A stretch of 64,000 nt of DNA from NCBI GenBank assembly GCA_910578075.1, contig CAJTPK010000010.1:36671-100670 (forward strand). Reading direction: 5' to 3'. Origin of the DNA: an uncultured Muribaculaceae bacterium. Lineage in GTDB: Bacteria > Bacteroidota > Bacteroidia > Bacteroidales > Muribaculaceae. Numbering within the stretch: the stretch's first letter is position 1; each line of letters opens with the position of its first letter. Below are positions 56,634 to 64,000 of this stretch, one piece after another. Under the pieces are notes generated by a model that made no database searches, was not told the origin of the DNA, and saw only the letters and a program-made list of their open reading frames with translations. The translations under genes and the position numbers were made by a program.

Positions 56634-59600
56634 TTTAGAATCTATATCGGAAAGGAGCGACTTGACAGCAGCTTCGAGCTGCGCATCGCGACCTTTCACC
56701 ACATCTGCCGGCTCGTTGGCCACCTTGATATCCGGTTCAAGCTGGGTATTCTCAAGCACTGTGCCTTCGGCTGTGCGGAATGCTACTACAGGAACTCCGA
56801 AGAGCATATCGGGATTCTGAAGGGTTATCCAGTTCACGCTCGACATGGTGCCGGGAACGGGCATACCCACGAGTTTACCTAATTTCTTGTGCTTATACAC
56901 CCATGGTGTGCCATGCGCATTGCTGTAGTTGGCCTCTCCTATCACCATAACGGAGGGTTTGTTCCAACGGCGCGAGGGCATCTCGCCTGTAGGACGGCCA
57001 TGCACTTCCTGCGTGAGATATTTCTCTCCGCTGAAGAGCACCTCTATATCTTCATGAAGACGACCGCCACCGTTCCAGCGGGTATCGATCACAATGCCCT
57101 CCTTTCCGTAATATTTACCCAACAGATTGGAATATATCTCGCGGAAGCTGTCGTCGCTCATCGAGCGGAGATGCAGATAGCCGAGGCGACCACCTGAGAG
57201 GCTATCTACCGCTGCCTCGCGGCTCTTGACCCAACGGCGGTAAAGAAGCTCGTTCATAGCGCCGGTTGTGATTGGCAACACAACCTCTTCCCATGTCTCA
57301 CCGGTAGACGGACGACGCAGGGATACTAATGTTTTCTTTCTTGCGGTGTTGTTGAGAAGTGTCTCCCAGTCGCCAGAACCGGCTGTTTTCTCGCCATTGA
57401 TGGCCTCAAGAATATCTCCGGGACGCACCTTGGTTGTGGCGCGGTCAAACGGACCTCCGGCAACAATCTCCTCGATCACCACATCATCACCTTTGCCCGA
57501 CATATCGAACAGAAGACCTAACGATGCTGTGGGATCTACAGCGGCATCGGGATAATAGCGTGCCCCTGAATGCGACACATTTAGCTCGCCAAGCAGTTCG
57601 CTGAGCATATCGGCAAAGTCATAACCATTGTTGATATGGGGCAGGAAACGGCGGTAGTTGGCCACATACATATCCCAATCCACAGGCATCTCGGGAAGAT
57701 AGAAACGCTCGCGGGCTTCATTAGCCACATAATCAAGCATCACCTCACGCTCCTTCACCGGATCGACCTTCACTTTGCCTGAGACTGATACATTCTTGAC
57801 TTCCTTGCTCTTGGGATTGAATTTCTTCACTGCGGAGCCTACAAGCCAAATATTACCGTCTTTGTCGGTCTGCATGCCGCTGCCTCCGCCGCCGAGTTTC
57901 TTAACCAGCGAAACATCCCCTTTGCGCAGATCTTTCTTCCAAAGGTCATAACCGCCCTCGAATGCCGAGAGATAATACAAAGTGCCGTCTTTGGAGACAA
58001 CATAGTCGCTCAGCTGCGAGGAGTTGGGAGTAAGACGCACTATGCGGTCCATGATTCCTTCCGGCTCAACTTTGATTGTCTTGGAATCCTTGGATGCATC
58101 TTTCGCCGCATCCCCTTTCTTATCCTTGCCATCTTTCTTACCACCCTTCTTTTTAGGATCGTCTTTCTTGGCGGCTGCTTTCTTCTGCTGGTCTTCCACC
58201 TCCTTGAGAAGAGCATAATCTTCTTCGGAAAGACGGAATTTGTCGTATGCCTCCTTATTGAGGAACACCATCATGACATCATATTCCGATCCCCAGGACG
58301 CATGATTGCGCATACCGTAACGCTCTGATGCGAACACCACTGCGTTGCCATCTTCTGTGAATCGCGGCTCCTGGTCAAAGTAGCCGGTATTGGTGAGCGA
58401 GATAAATTCTCCACTGTCGGCATTCACAATGGCGATATCGCCGTAGGGATCATGCATCGGATTCATGATCTCCATTGTCAGCCATTTGCTGTCGGGGCTC
58501 CACGCCACTCCGTAACCACCTGTGCGATAGTTGGTGATCTTATCTTCCAGCGTCTTGATGGCTCCGGAAGCAAGATCCATTATCTTCAGGATACGGCGAT
58601 CCTCGATATACGCCATCTTCTTACCATCGGGAGAGATGACAGGATATCCTCTCTCCACACCGTCTTCGGGGAACACGGCTGTCTCCTCAATAAGAGTGGC
58701 GTTTGAGAAGTTGGGATCATCCTTGCGTTTGATGGATGCCTTGTAGATATTGCTGCGTCCGGAACGGAGGGAACCATAATACAATGTGCGGCCATCTGCG
58801 CTCCATGACAGACCGGACTCCACTGCGGGAGTGTGGGTTATCTGCTTGATGGATGGGTATTCGGTTGATGCCACGAACACCTCGCCACGCGATGTGAATG
58901 CCATCTGCTTTCCATCGGGAGAAACAGCTGCTCCCTGCACCCGGCTGAAGGGGATGTTTTTCACATCCTCTACGTTGTCATCTGTCAGATTTATCGCCAA
59001 TTTCGCAGGTTTGCCTCCCGGCTGCATGGTGAACAACTCTCCATTATATACGAATGCGAGACGGTCGCCGGCTCCTGAACTCAAGAACCTTACGGGATGG
59101 TCTTTAAAATCAGTGAGCTTACGCGGAGATGCTCCGGGGGTAAGAGATGCGGAATATACGTTGAATGATCCTCCGTCGCGTTCGCTCAGGAAATAATAGG
59201 AATTACCGGATTCCGACAGCGCCGGACTGCGGTCTTCACCGGGACGGGCGGTAAGATTTGTGAACCTGCCGCTCTTGGCGTCGTGCATCCAGATATCGCG
59301 TGTCACGGAAGAGGTGTGATGTTTACGCCATTTGTCTTCGGAGCCTTTCACATCCTCATAAAGGAATGATCCGTCGGGACGCATGACCACGCTGACTGCC
59401 GGAACAGCGAGTATCTGCCGGATCTTGCCACCTTCAGCCGACACGCTGTAAAGCTCGCTCTGCGAACGCATCGGAGCTAACGCGCTTGACGCCGGATCCT
59501 GGATAACAGCAGAGAATATCACCTCTTTCCCGTCAGGAGAGAACGCCTCGGGTGTCTCGGCGGCGGAGTTGAATGTGAGTCGCTTAGGGGCACCTCCCTC

Positions 59601-59882
59601 GGCAGGCATGATAAATACGTCCTTGCCTCCGTTACGGTCGGATGCAAATGCTATTTTGGTGCCGTCGGGCGACCATACCGGTGCGCTCTCGTATGCCTCA
59701 CCGCTTGTGAGACGCACGGCGTCACCTCCGGCGAAGGGCACCGTGTAGATGTCTCCTTTGTAGGAGAACGCTATTTTCTGACCGTCGGGTGAGATCCGCG
59801 CATCGCGCACCCACATCGGGTTAACTGCGTATGCCGCCCCGCTGGCAAGCAGCAGACCGGCTGTTATTATCGTTGTTTTCAT
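56625..59882 (-). CDS. Tricorn-type S41 protease with beta-propeller
   Basis: A 1085-residue exported peptidase. Signal peptide to about 19, PD40/TolB-like beta-propellers (about 22-545; ISPDGQKIAFSYKG, WSPDGTKIAFASDR), a lysine-rich low-complexity insert (about 567-602), a second propeller part (about 610-700), a C1 helical domain, a PDZ domain (about 765-865, VRPGDILEAINGEK) and the S41 core (about 890-1075) with VIDTRWNGGGRLHEDI and Ser987 in GEANYSNAHG as likely nucleophile. Tricorn proteins trim peptides after bulk proteolysis; here in the periplasm. Confidence 0.92.
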   Translation of the reverse strand: MKTTIITAGLLLASGAAYAVNPMWVRDARISPDGQKIAFSYKGDIYTVPFAGGDAVRLTSGEAYESAPVWSPDGTKIAFASDRNGGKDVFIMPAEGGAPKRLTFNSAAETPEAFSPDGKEVIFSAVIQDPASSALAPMRSQSELYSVSAEGGKIRQILAVPAVSVVMRPDGSFLYEDVKGSEDKWRKHHTSSVTRDIWMHDAKSGRFTNLTARPGEDRSPALSESGNSYYFLSERDGGSFNVYSASLTPGASPRKLTDFKDHPVRFLSSGAGDRLAFVYNGELFTMQPGGKPAKLAINLTDDNVEDVKNIPFSRVQGAAVSPDGKQMAFTSRGEVFVASTEYPSIKQITHTPAVESGLSWSADGRTLYYGSLRSGRSNIYKASIKRKDDPNFSNATLIEETAVFPEDGVERGYPVISPDGKKMAYIEDRRILKIMDLASGAIKTLEDKITNYRTGGYGVAWSPDSKWLTMEIMNPMHDPYGDIAIVNADSGEFISLTNTGYFDQEPRFTEDGNAVVFASERYGMRNHASWGSEYDVMMVFLNKEAYDKFRLSEEDYALLKEVEDQQKKAAAKKDDPKKKGGKKDGKDKKGDAAKDASKDSKTIKVEPEGIMDRIVRLTPNSSQLSDYVVSKDGTLYYLSAFEGGYDLWKKDLRKGDVSLVKKLGGGGSGMQTDKDGNIWLVGSAVKKFNPKSKEVKNVSVSGKVKVDPVKEREVMLDYVANEARERFYLPEMPVDWDMYVANYRRFLPHINNGYDFADMLSELLGELNVSHSGARYYPDAAVDPTASLGLLFDMSGKGDDVVIEEIVAGGPFDRATTKVRPGDILEAINGEKTAGSGDWETLLNNTARKKTLVSLRRPSTGETWEEVVLPITTGAMNELLYRRWVKSREAAVDSLSGGRLGYLHLRSMSDDSFREIYSNLLGKYYGKEGIVIDTRWNGGGRLHEDIEVLFSGEKYLTQEVHGRPTGEMPSRRWNKPSVMVIGEANYSNAHGTPWVYKHKKLGKLVGMPVPGTMSSVNWITLQNPDMLFGVPVVAFRTAEGTVLENTQLEPDIKVANEPADVVKGRDAQLEAAVKSLLSDIDSKSR

Positions 59883-59902
59883 GTGTTGAATGTTTTCTGC
59901 TG

Positions 59903-59910
59903 CAAATATA
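59903..59910 (-). promoter_or_regulatory. -7 element of the Tricorn gene
   Basis: TATATTTG on the minus strand (59910-59903) matches TAnnTTTG exactly, 20 bp before the start codon. The presumed -33 falls at the end of the upstream dehydrogenase gene. Confidence 0.6.
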
Positions 59911-59931
59911 ATGATTTTTATCGGAATCCAA

Positions 59932-60717
59932 TCAGGAATTGGGTAACGATGACCGCAGGGTGAAGATGCGTCCGGTCTCGGAACTCAGCAATGCACGCAT
60001 TGCAGGCACGGCTCCGTTGCGTGGCGTGCGGATAAGGGGTCGGAAAAGTATATCGGCCAAGGGGTCGAACCAGCGGTCCATGCGTATCATTGACGAGTCC
60101 ACAACCCCGGGGTCGGCGCAATTGACACGCACTCCGTATTTTTCCCCTTCCTCCTTAAACTCCGAAGCAAAACGCGTAATCCAAGCCTTCGACAGAGCAT
60201 AGGTGGTAAGCTGACCGAACGATTTCTCCGTGACTGTGGCAGGGATATGCGCGGTGCGCCAGCGTCTGCGGGTCAACGAGGTGGTGAATACTATGGAGCC
60301 ACCCCGCGCCACCTGAGGCAAAAGGAGCTGATTGAGCAGACGGGTGTTGTGATAGTTGACATTCATCGTAGTCTCGGGGCCGTCTGGACTGAGGGAGAAA
60401 TGCCGCTCCATTGTGCCGGCATTGTTGACGATACCTGCCAGTTCCACCCCCTTCAATCTGTTGACAGCTTCCGTCACCGATGCCGACGCGTTAAGGTCAA
60501 GCTGAAGAAACGACGCTTTGAAATCAGGAATTTCCTTGAGTATCTCTCCATAGGTATCGGCAAACCGACGTTCTGACCGGCATGCCATTATTACAGGCAC
60601 ACGGAGCTTTCCGAGTGCGCGGCAAATCTCACGACCTATACCGCCGCTCGCTCCGGTTACAAGTACCGGCAACCCTGCAGGGATGTTGGTCAGGGAAAGT
60701 TCTGTAAGTTTTTTCAT
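59932..60717 (-). CDS. short-chain dehydrogenase (retinol-dehydrogenase-like), operon gene 4
   Basis: A 261-residue classical SDR. The cofactor loop is VTGASGGIGREI, then IVNNAGTMERHF, a Ser in TTSLTRRR and the active-site YALSKAW. The MACRSERR start of strand 2 (Arg after the strand) suggests NADPH. Overall pattern is near RDH/WWOX-type dehydrogenases that act on lipophilic alcohols and ketones. It overlaps the preceding SDR by 4 bp. In the context of a steroid 5-alpha-reductase homologue, a hydroxysteroid dehydrogenase role is plausible but unproven. Confidence 0.85.
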   Translation of the reverse strand: MKKLTELSLTNIPAGLPVLVTGASGGIGREICRALGKLRVPVIMACRSERRFADTYGEILKEIPDFKASFLQLDLNASASVTEAVNRLKGVELAGIVNNAGTMERHFSLSPDGPETTMNVNYHNTRLLNQLLLPQVARGGSIVFTTSLTRRRWRTAHIPATVTEKSFGQLTTYALSKAWITRFASEFKEEGEKYGVRVNCADPGVVDSSMIRMDRWFDPLADILFRPLIRTPRNGAVPAMRALLSSETGRIFTLRSSLPNS

Positions 60718-61520
60718 GGACGTGTTATGTTTTTGTCAAGCATCCTGCGCTTTATCTGCATCCTCGCCCATGTGGGGAGTATGGCGACAAAGAAAATGGC
60801 AAGACGGTTAAGGATTCCGTTGATGTATTGTTTCTTTCCTTTGAGCATCTTTTTGACCGCCTTGCTCACGAAGCGCTCCGGAGTGTCGATGGCTCCGATG
60901 CGCACCGCGAGTTTCTTCAACGGCTCGGGAAGACCGAAGAGGTCTGTAGCTATGCCGCCGGGACATGCCACTGTGACACTCACACCATAATCGCGCATCT
61001 CGTAATAGAGCGCACGGGAGAAGACCCGGATATATGCTTTGGTGGCTGAATAGAGGGCAATTCCGGGCATCGGCATCCAGCATGACATTGACGACATGTT
61101 GAGTATGCGTCCTTTGCCGCGGGCTTTGAACCGCAATGCAAACGCGCGGCTGAGGTCTGTAACCGCCGCCACATGCAACCGGATGAAGCAGTCGATCTTG
61201 CCGGGAGCGGTGTCGACAACAGGCAGGAAGGAGAATATGCCGGCGTTGTTTATGAGATAATCCGCCTTCAATCCTTTGGAATCCATATAATCAAGAATTG
61301 TGATGGCTGCATCCTGCGATGTGAGGTCAACGAACAGTGGATAGGTAGCGACACCAAAAGAACGGGCAATGTCATCGGCACACCTGCCAAGTTCCTCGCG
61401 CTGATTGCTTATCATCACCAGATTACACCCGCGTGAGGCTAATTCTCGGCAGAAGCAGAGTCCTATGCCGCTGCTGGCTCCCGTGACCACAGCCAATTTC
61501 CCTTTGATATTCTCTGTCAT
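60714..61520 (-). CDS. short-chain dehydrogenase (17-beta-HSD12-like), operon gene 3
   Basis: A 268-residue SDR with VVTGASSGIGLCF, LINNAGIFSF, active-site Ser in LNMSSMSCW and YSATKAYIRVFS. The tail after about residue 235 is hydrophobic and basic (LAIFFVAILPTWARMQIKRR), suggesting membrane association. Its pattern is like 17-beta-hydroxysteroid/3-ketoacyl reductases that use lipophilic substrates. It overlaps both neighbours by 4 bp, so all three are translated together. Confidence 0.86.
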   Translation of the reverse strand: MTENIKGKLAVVTGASSGIGLCFCRELASRGCNLVMISNQREELGRCADDIARSFGVATYPLFVDLTSQDAAITILDYMDSKGLKADYLINNAGIFSFLPVVDTAPGKIDCFIRLHVAAVTDLSRAFALRFKARGKGRILNMSSMSCWMPMPGIALYSATKAYIRVFSRALYYEMRDYGVSVTVACPGGIATDLFGLPEPLKKLAVRIGAIDTPERFVSKAVKKMLKGKKQYINGILNRLAIFFVAILPTWARMQIKRRMLDKNITRP

Positions 61521-62767
61521 TTCCCGGCTTTTTCGTCTTTTGCGTTCTGCGTTTTCACTTTCTCGATCTCGCGGCGGATGGCAGGCGTCAGGTCGTTGCA
61601 GTGTTTATGGCATGCCATCTCGCGCGAATACATGCGGGCGATGCAGTAGTTGACATGGTCACATCCGCAACGATGGTTCTCCTCCTGACGCATACGGTTG
61701 ACAAAATCGGGCTCGTTAAGCAACGCCCTGCCCATCTGCACAAAGTCAAAGCCCTCCTCATCAAGCACTTTATCGGCTCCTTCGCGACTTACAACCCCTC
61801 CGACATACACAAGCGGAAGATCAAGGGCGGCGCGGAAACGACGTGCATCTTCAAGGAAATACAATTCTTTGAAAGGCACTTTGGGAATCATGTACTTACC
61901 GACCATCCTGACTCCATATTTGAGCCACAGCTGCTTCATGTAGTGGGTCATAGAATGGATAGGCATCTGTCCCCGCATCACATACATCGGGGCTTTGCTT
62001 ACGAATCCTCCTGACAGCACTATTCCGTGAACTCCGCAACGCTCTATCTCGCGCGCCACCGTGAGACAATCATCAATCTCGAGACCACCCTTGAAACCAT
62101 CGCGCATATTGGTCTTCACAAGCACTCCCATATCTGATTCCGCTGCTTTCATTACCTCCTCAAGACACATGCGCATGAATATCATGCGATTATCAAGTGT
62201 CCCGCCGAATTCATCGCGGCGACGGTTGGTGTAGGGTGAAAGGAACTGCGATATCAGATAGCCATGACCTGCATGCACCTCGACGCAGTCGAATCCGGCA
62301 TCTCGCGCTGTCTTTACGGCCGTACCGAAATCGCGCGCCATTTGCGTCAGCTCATCCTTGCGCAGACCGCGGCAGAAAGTGGGTGAATACAGGTTGAAAC
62401 CGGTGGATGCACCCACAGGCGTACCTCCGGCTGTGGAGCGGTGAGTCATGTTACCGCAATGCCCTATCTGGATCGAGGCTTTGGCGCCGGCGGCATGTAT
62501 GCCATCGGTTATCTCGCGCAGGGGAGCCACAATCTCGGGGCGGAGCCACAGCTGGGTGGTGAAAGACAATGCCGAGCGGTTGATGCCGGCATATGCCAAG
62601 GTGGTCATCCCTACCCCTCCGCGAGCTACGGAGATATGATAATCGCGAAGCATATCGGTGGGACCGTTGTCGCGCCCCATCCCTTCGAACGCCGCAGAAC
62701 GGATGGTGCGGTTGCGAAGCTCCACAGGTCCGATCTTCGCGGTGGTAAACAGTTTCTTTTCCATCAT
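61517..62767 (-). CDS. old-yellow-enzyme family NADH:flavin oxidoreductase, operon gene 2
   Basis: A 416-residue FMN-dependent TIM-barrel reductase of the OYE/enoate-reductase group. Visible are LRNRTIRSAAFEGMG, the IQIGHCGN strand, the substrate-binding HAGHGYLISQFLSPYTNRR, LVKTNMRDGF, and the FMN phosphate region YVGGVVSREG ... MGRALLNEP. Cysteines cluster near the C-terminus (CGCDHVNYC ... CHKHC) but lack the usual CxxCxxxC iron-sulfur spacing, and there is no second flavin domain, unlike 640-residue dienoyl-CoA reductases. Relatives reduce C=C bonds conjugated to a carbonyl, including 3-oxo-delta4 bile acids. Confidence 0.9.
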   Translation of the reverse strand: MMEKKLFTTAKIGPVELRNRTIRSAAFEGMGRDNGPTDMLRDYHISVARGGVGMTTLAYAGINRSALSFTTQLWLRPEIVAPLREITDGIHAAGAKASIQIGHCGNMTHRSTAGGTPVGASTGFNLYSPTFCRGLRKDELTQMARDFGTAVKTARDAGFDCVEVHAGHGYLISQFLSPYTNRRRDEFGGTLDNRMIFMRMCLEEVMKAAESDMGVLVKTNMRDGFKGGLEIDDCLTVAREIERCGVHGIVLSGGFVSKAPMYVMRGQMPIHSMTHYMKQLWLKYGVRMVGKYMIPKVPFKELYFLEDARRFRAALDLPLVYVGGVVSREGADKVLDEEGFDFVQMGRALLNEPDFVNRMRQEENHRCGCDHVNYCIARMYSREMACHKHCNDLTPAIRREIEKVKTQNAKDEKAGK

Positions 62768-62803
62768 TTATAATGTTCCGCCCGCATTTGCAAGGCTGCG
62801 AGC

Positions 62804-63589
62804 TTAATATATATATGGTATGATATATTTTCGGTTGAGCCGCGTGTATTCATCGCCAAATTCCGCTACATAGCGGGCGTGGATCTTACGGGCGCGCGGA
62901 GCGAGGTTTGCGAATGTCCATACAGCGAAAGCCACCCCTCCGATACTCCAGGTGAGCAGCGCATATCCGGTCCATTCCAGGAATTCCCCGAAATAGTTGG
63001 CGGAAGTGACATAACGGTAGAATCCGCCGCGCGGGATATAATGTCGTGTGTCGCCCGGACGCCGCAGATTGCGGATGATATGGTCGGAATTCCAGTTTAT
63101 AGCCATACCCGCCACAAACACGAGCACACCGGAGATAAACAACGGACTCCAGAGCCATGATACTGGATAATACCCTTCAGGAGCTACATAAAACAACCAC
63201 CCTCCGATCATATAGGCGTTGATCACATTGAATATAACGCCCATGAGGATAATCGCCAACGGCATGCGGCTCTTACCTTTTATCTTTAAAGGAAAGACAA
63301 ACGACCGTTGAAAATAATGGAACAGGAACAGCATCCCCATCACCATAGGCGCTGGCTCCACCCTACGGGCACTGAAAAGCCACAGACAAAGCATAGCCAC
63401 GAACGCCGGAGCCTCCATCAGCACCCAGCCGAGCCGGTTGTTGACCGATGGTCCCCACCGACGGTTATACATCATACCATAGCCGGCGGTGACGCGATGC
63501 AGGGCCACAAAGACCACGACAGCGAGCACAAGCATCACTCCTACAACCGAATAATAGAAATCCGGACTAAAAATATTCAGATGCGACAT
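62804..63589 (-). CDS. steroid 5-alpha-reductase (SRD5A) family enzyme, operon gene 1
   Basis: A 261-residue polytopic membrane enzyme strikingly close to animal SRD5A1. The C-terminal half carries NSDHIIRNLRRPGDT, IPRGGFYRYVTSANYFGE, EWTGYALLTWS and a KYIIPYIY end, each matching SRD5A blocks. The catalytic pair used by SRD5A2 to hold the 3-oxo group is kept: Glu59 in LMEAPA and Tyr92 in HYFQR. The usual Gln before the Glu is Met here. NADPH contacts (Asn165, Asp169, Asn198, Glu202) are present. ATG 63589 is chosen since the -7 element is at 63637-63630. It should reduce the delta4 bond of a 3-oxo steroid-like substrate. Confidence 0.92.
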   Translation of the reverse strand: MSHLNIFSPDFYYSVVGVMLVLAVVVFVALHRVTAGYGMMYNRRWGPSVNNRLGWVLMEAPAFVAMLCLWLFSARRVEPAPMVMGMLFLFHYFQRSFVFPLKIKGKSRMPLAIILMGVIFNVINAYMIGGWLFYVAPEGYYPVSWLWSPLFISGVLVFVAGMAINWNSDHIIRNLRRPGDTRHYIPRGGFYRYVTSANYFGEFLEWTGYALLTWSIGGVAFAVWTFANLAPRARKIHARYVAEFGDEYTRLNRKYIIPYIY

Positions 63590-63629
63590 AAGACACCGAT
63601 TTCGCGCACGAAGCACAAGTTTTCGGAAG

Positions 63630-63661
63630 CAAAAATAGCTTAAAAGATTTAATCGTCCAAA
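63630..63661 (-). promoter_or_regulatory. promoter of the SRD5A-OYE-SDR-SDR operon
   Basis: On the minus strand TTTG (63661-63658), 20 bp, TATTTTTG (63637-63630): exact consensus. Confidence 0.82.
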
Positions 63662-63783
63662 CAATTTTGGACTAAAAGGATAAAAATTGGTTAAAAACAC
63701 CCTTGGCATTCGCGTCTAAAGCTAAATTTTTCATAAAACGGATACTAAATATCAATTGCGGACAAAATAAATGGCAGAAACGA

Positions 63784-63814
63784 TTTGTAAATAAAAAAAT
63801 AATGTTTAACTTTG
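63784..63814 (+). promoter_or_regulatory. promoter of tRNA-Pro
   Basis: TTTG (63784-63787), 19 bp, TAACTTTG (63807-63814): exact consensus, 10 bp before the tRNA. Confidence 0.85.
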
Positions 63815-63824
63815 CAAAGATTTT

Positions 63825-63899
63825 CGGGGCGTAGCGCAGTCCGGTTAGCGCACCTGCTTTGGGAGCAGGGGGTCGAAGGTTCGAATCCTTTCACCCCGA
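63825..63899 (+). tRNA. tRNA-Pro(TGG)
   Basis: Acceptor arms CGGGGCG / CACCCCG with one C-A mismatch at the sixth pair, anticodon stem CCTGC / GCAGG, loop TTTGGGA with anticodon TGG, T loop TTCGAAT, discriminator A. CCA is not encoded. Confidence 0.95.
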
Positions 63900-63947
63900 C
63901 AAAGGTTTCACGGCGAATCGCCGAGCCGACATACACAAACAAATAAT

Positions 63948-64000
63948 GCCCAGGTGGCGGAATGGTAGACGCGCTCGTTTCAGGTGCGAGTGCTGCGAGG
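63948..64000 (+). tRNA. tRNA-Leu(CAG), 5' part
   Basis: Starts GCCCAGGTGGCGGAATGGTA, has the class II leucine D arm, anticodon stem CTCGT / GCGAG and loop TTCAGGT with anticodon CAG, then runs off the window in the variable arm. It follows tRNA-Pro by 48 bp and probably shares its transcript. Confidence 0.9.

Overview
This window is chromosomal DNA from a gut-type member of the Bacteroidales. The evidence is two SusC/SusD outer-membrane glycan-uptake pairs, a hybrid two-component regulator, an ECF sigma/FecR pair, Bacteroidetes-only DUF families (DUF4254, DUF4919, DUF4861), and many exact Bacteroidetes promoters (TTTG, 19-20 bp, TAnnTTTG). The gene content suggests the Muribaculaceae/Bacteroidaceae side of the order. 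The family is an inference that only a whole-genome comparison could settle. No rRNA, CRISPR array, phage or intact insertion sequence was seen.

Layout. (1) 1-5190: the start of a susD, a susC with an STN domain, and a divergent ECF sigma/FecR anti-sigma pair, forming a trans-envelope regulated glycan-uptake system. (2) 5268-13388: housekeeping genes: aminotransferase, tRNA-Tyr, pfkA, ribF, upp, recF with a DciA-like DUF721 gene, a thioesterase, a KpsF/GutQ-like isomerase, a TPR protein and ribH. (3) 13773-21973: the (p)ppGpp synthetase/hydrolase translationally coupled to a PgpH-type c-di-AMP phosphodiesterase, two small envelope genes, a SlyD-type isomerase, and DUF4254 plus a GT9 glycosyltransferase. 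(4) 22050-24274: an AT-rich accessory stretch with a 387-bp palindromic repeat (copy A), a membrane-anchored protein carrying an in-frame DRQ microsatellite, and a secreted orphan protein. (5) 24285-27217: fadD-like and prfB.

(6) 27346-54444: a large polysaccharide utilisation locus. The minus-strand arm carries susC, susD, a hybrid two-component regulator, a GH105-DUF2264 fusion, a KduD-like dehydrogenase, a DUF4861 protein, an orphan galactitol-type PTS IIC and a KduI with a signal peptide. This set points to a uronic-acid glycan whose unsaturated end products enter 5-keto-4-deoxyuronate metabolism. The plus-strand arm has four secreted multidomain proteins that share a C-terminal sorting-like tail (probably type IX secretion). 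(7) 54634-55020: copy B of the 387-bp repeat, inverted relative to copy A. (8) 55398-59882: a secreted alpha/beta hydrolase and a Tricorn-type S41 protease, convergent with overlapping stops.

(9) 59932-63589: a translationally coupled operon of a close SRD5A (steroid 5-alpha-reductase) homologue, an old-yellow-enzyme family oxidoreductase and two short-chain dehydrogenases. This is the most exciting locus, a candidate steroid or bile-acid ring-reduction pathway. (10) 63825-64000: tRNA-Pro and the start of tRNA-Leu.

Other structural highlights are heptanucleotide AGTTAGG/AATTAGG arrays directly after two stop codons, a seven-C tract that decides the C-terminus of the hybrid regulator, a duplicated sorting tail behind a stop codon, and a dense palindromic control region between the two arms of the large locus.
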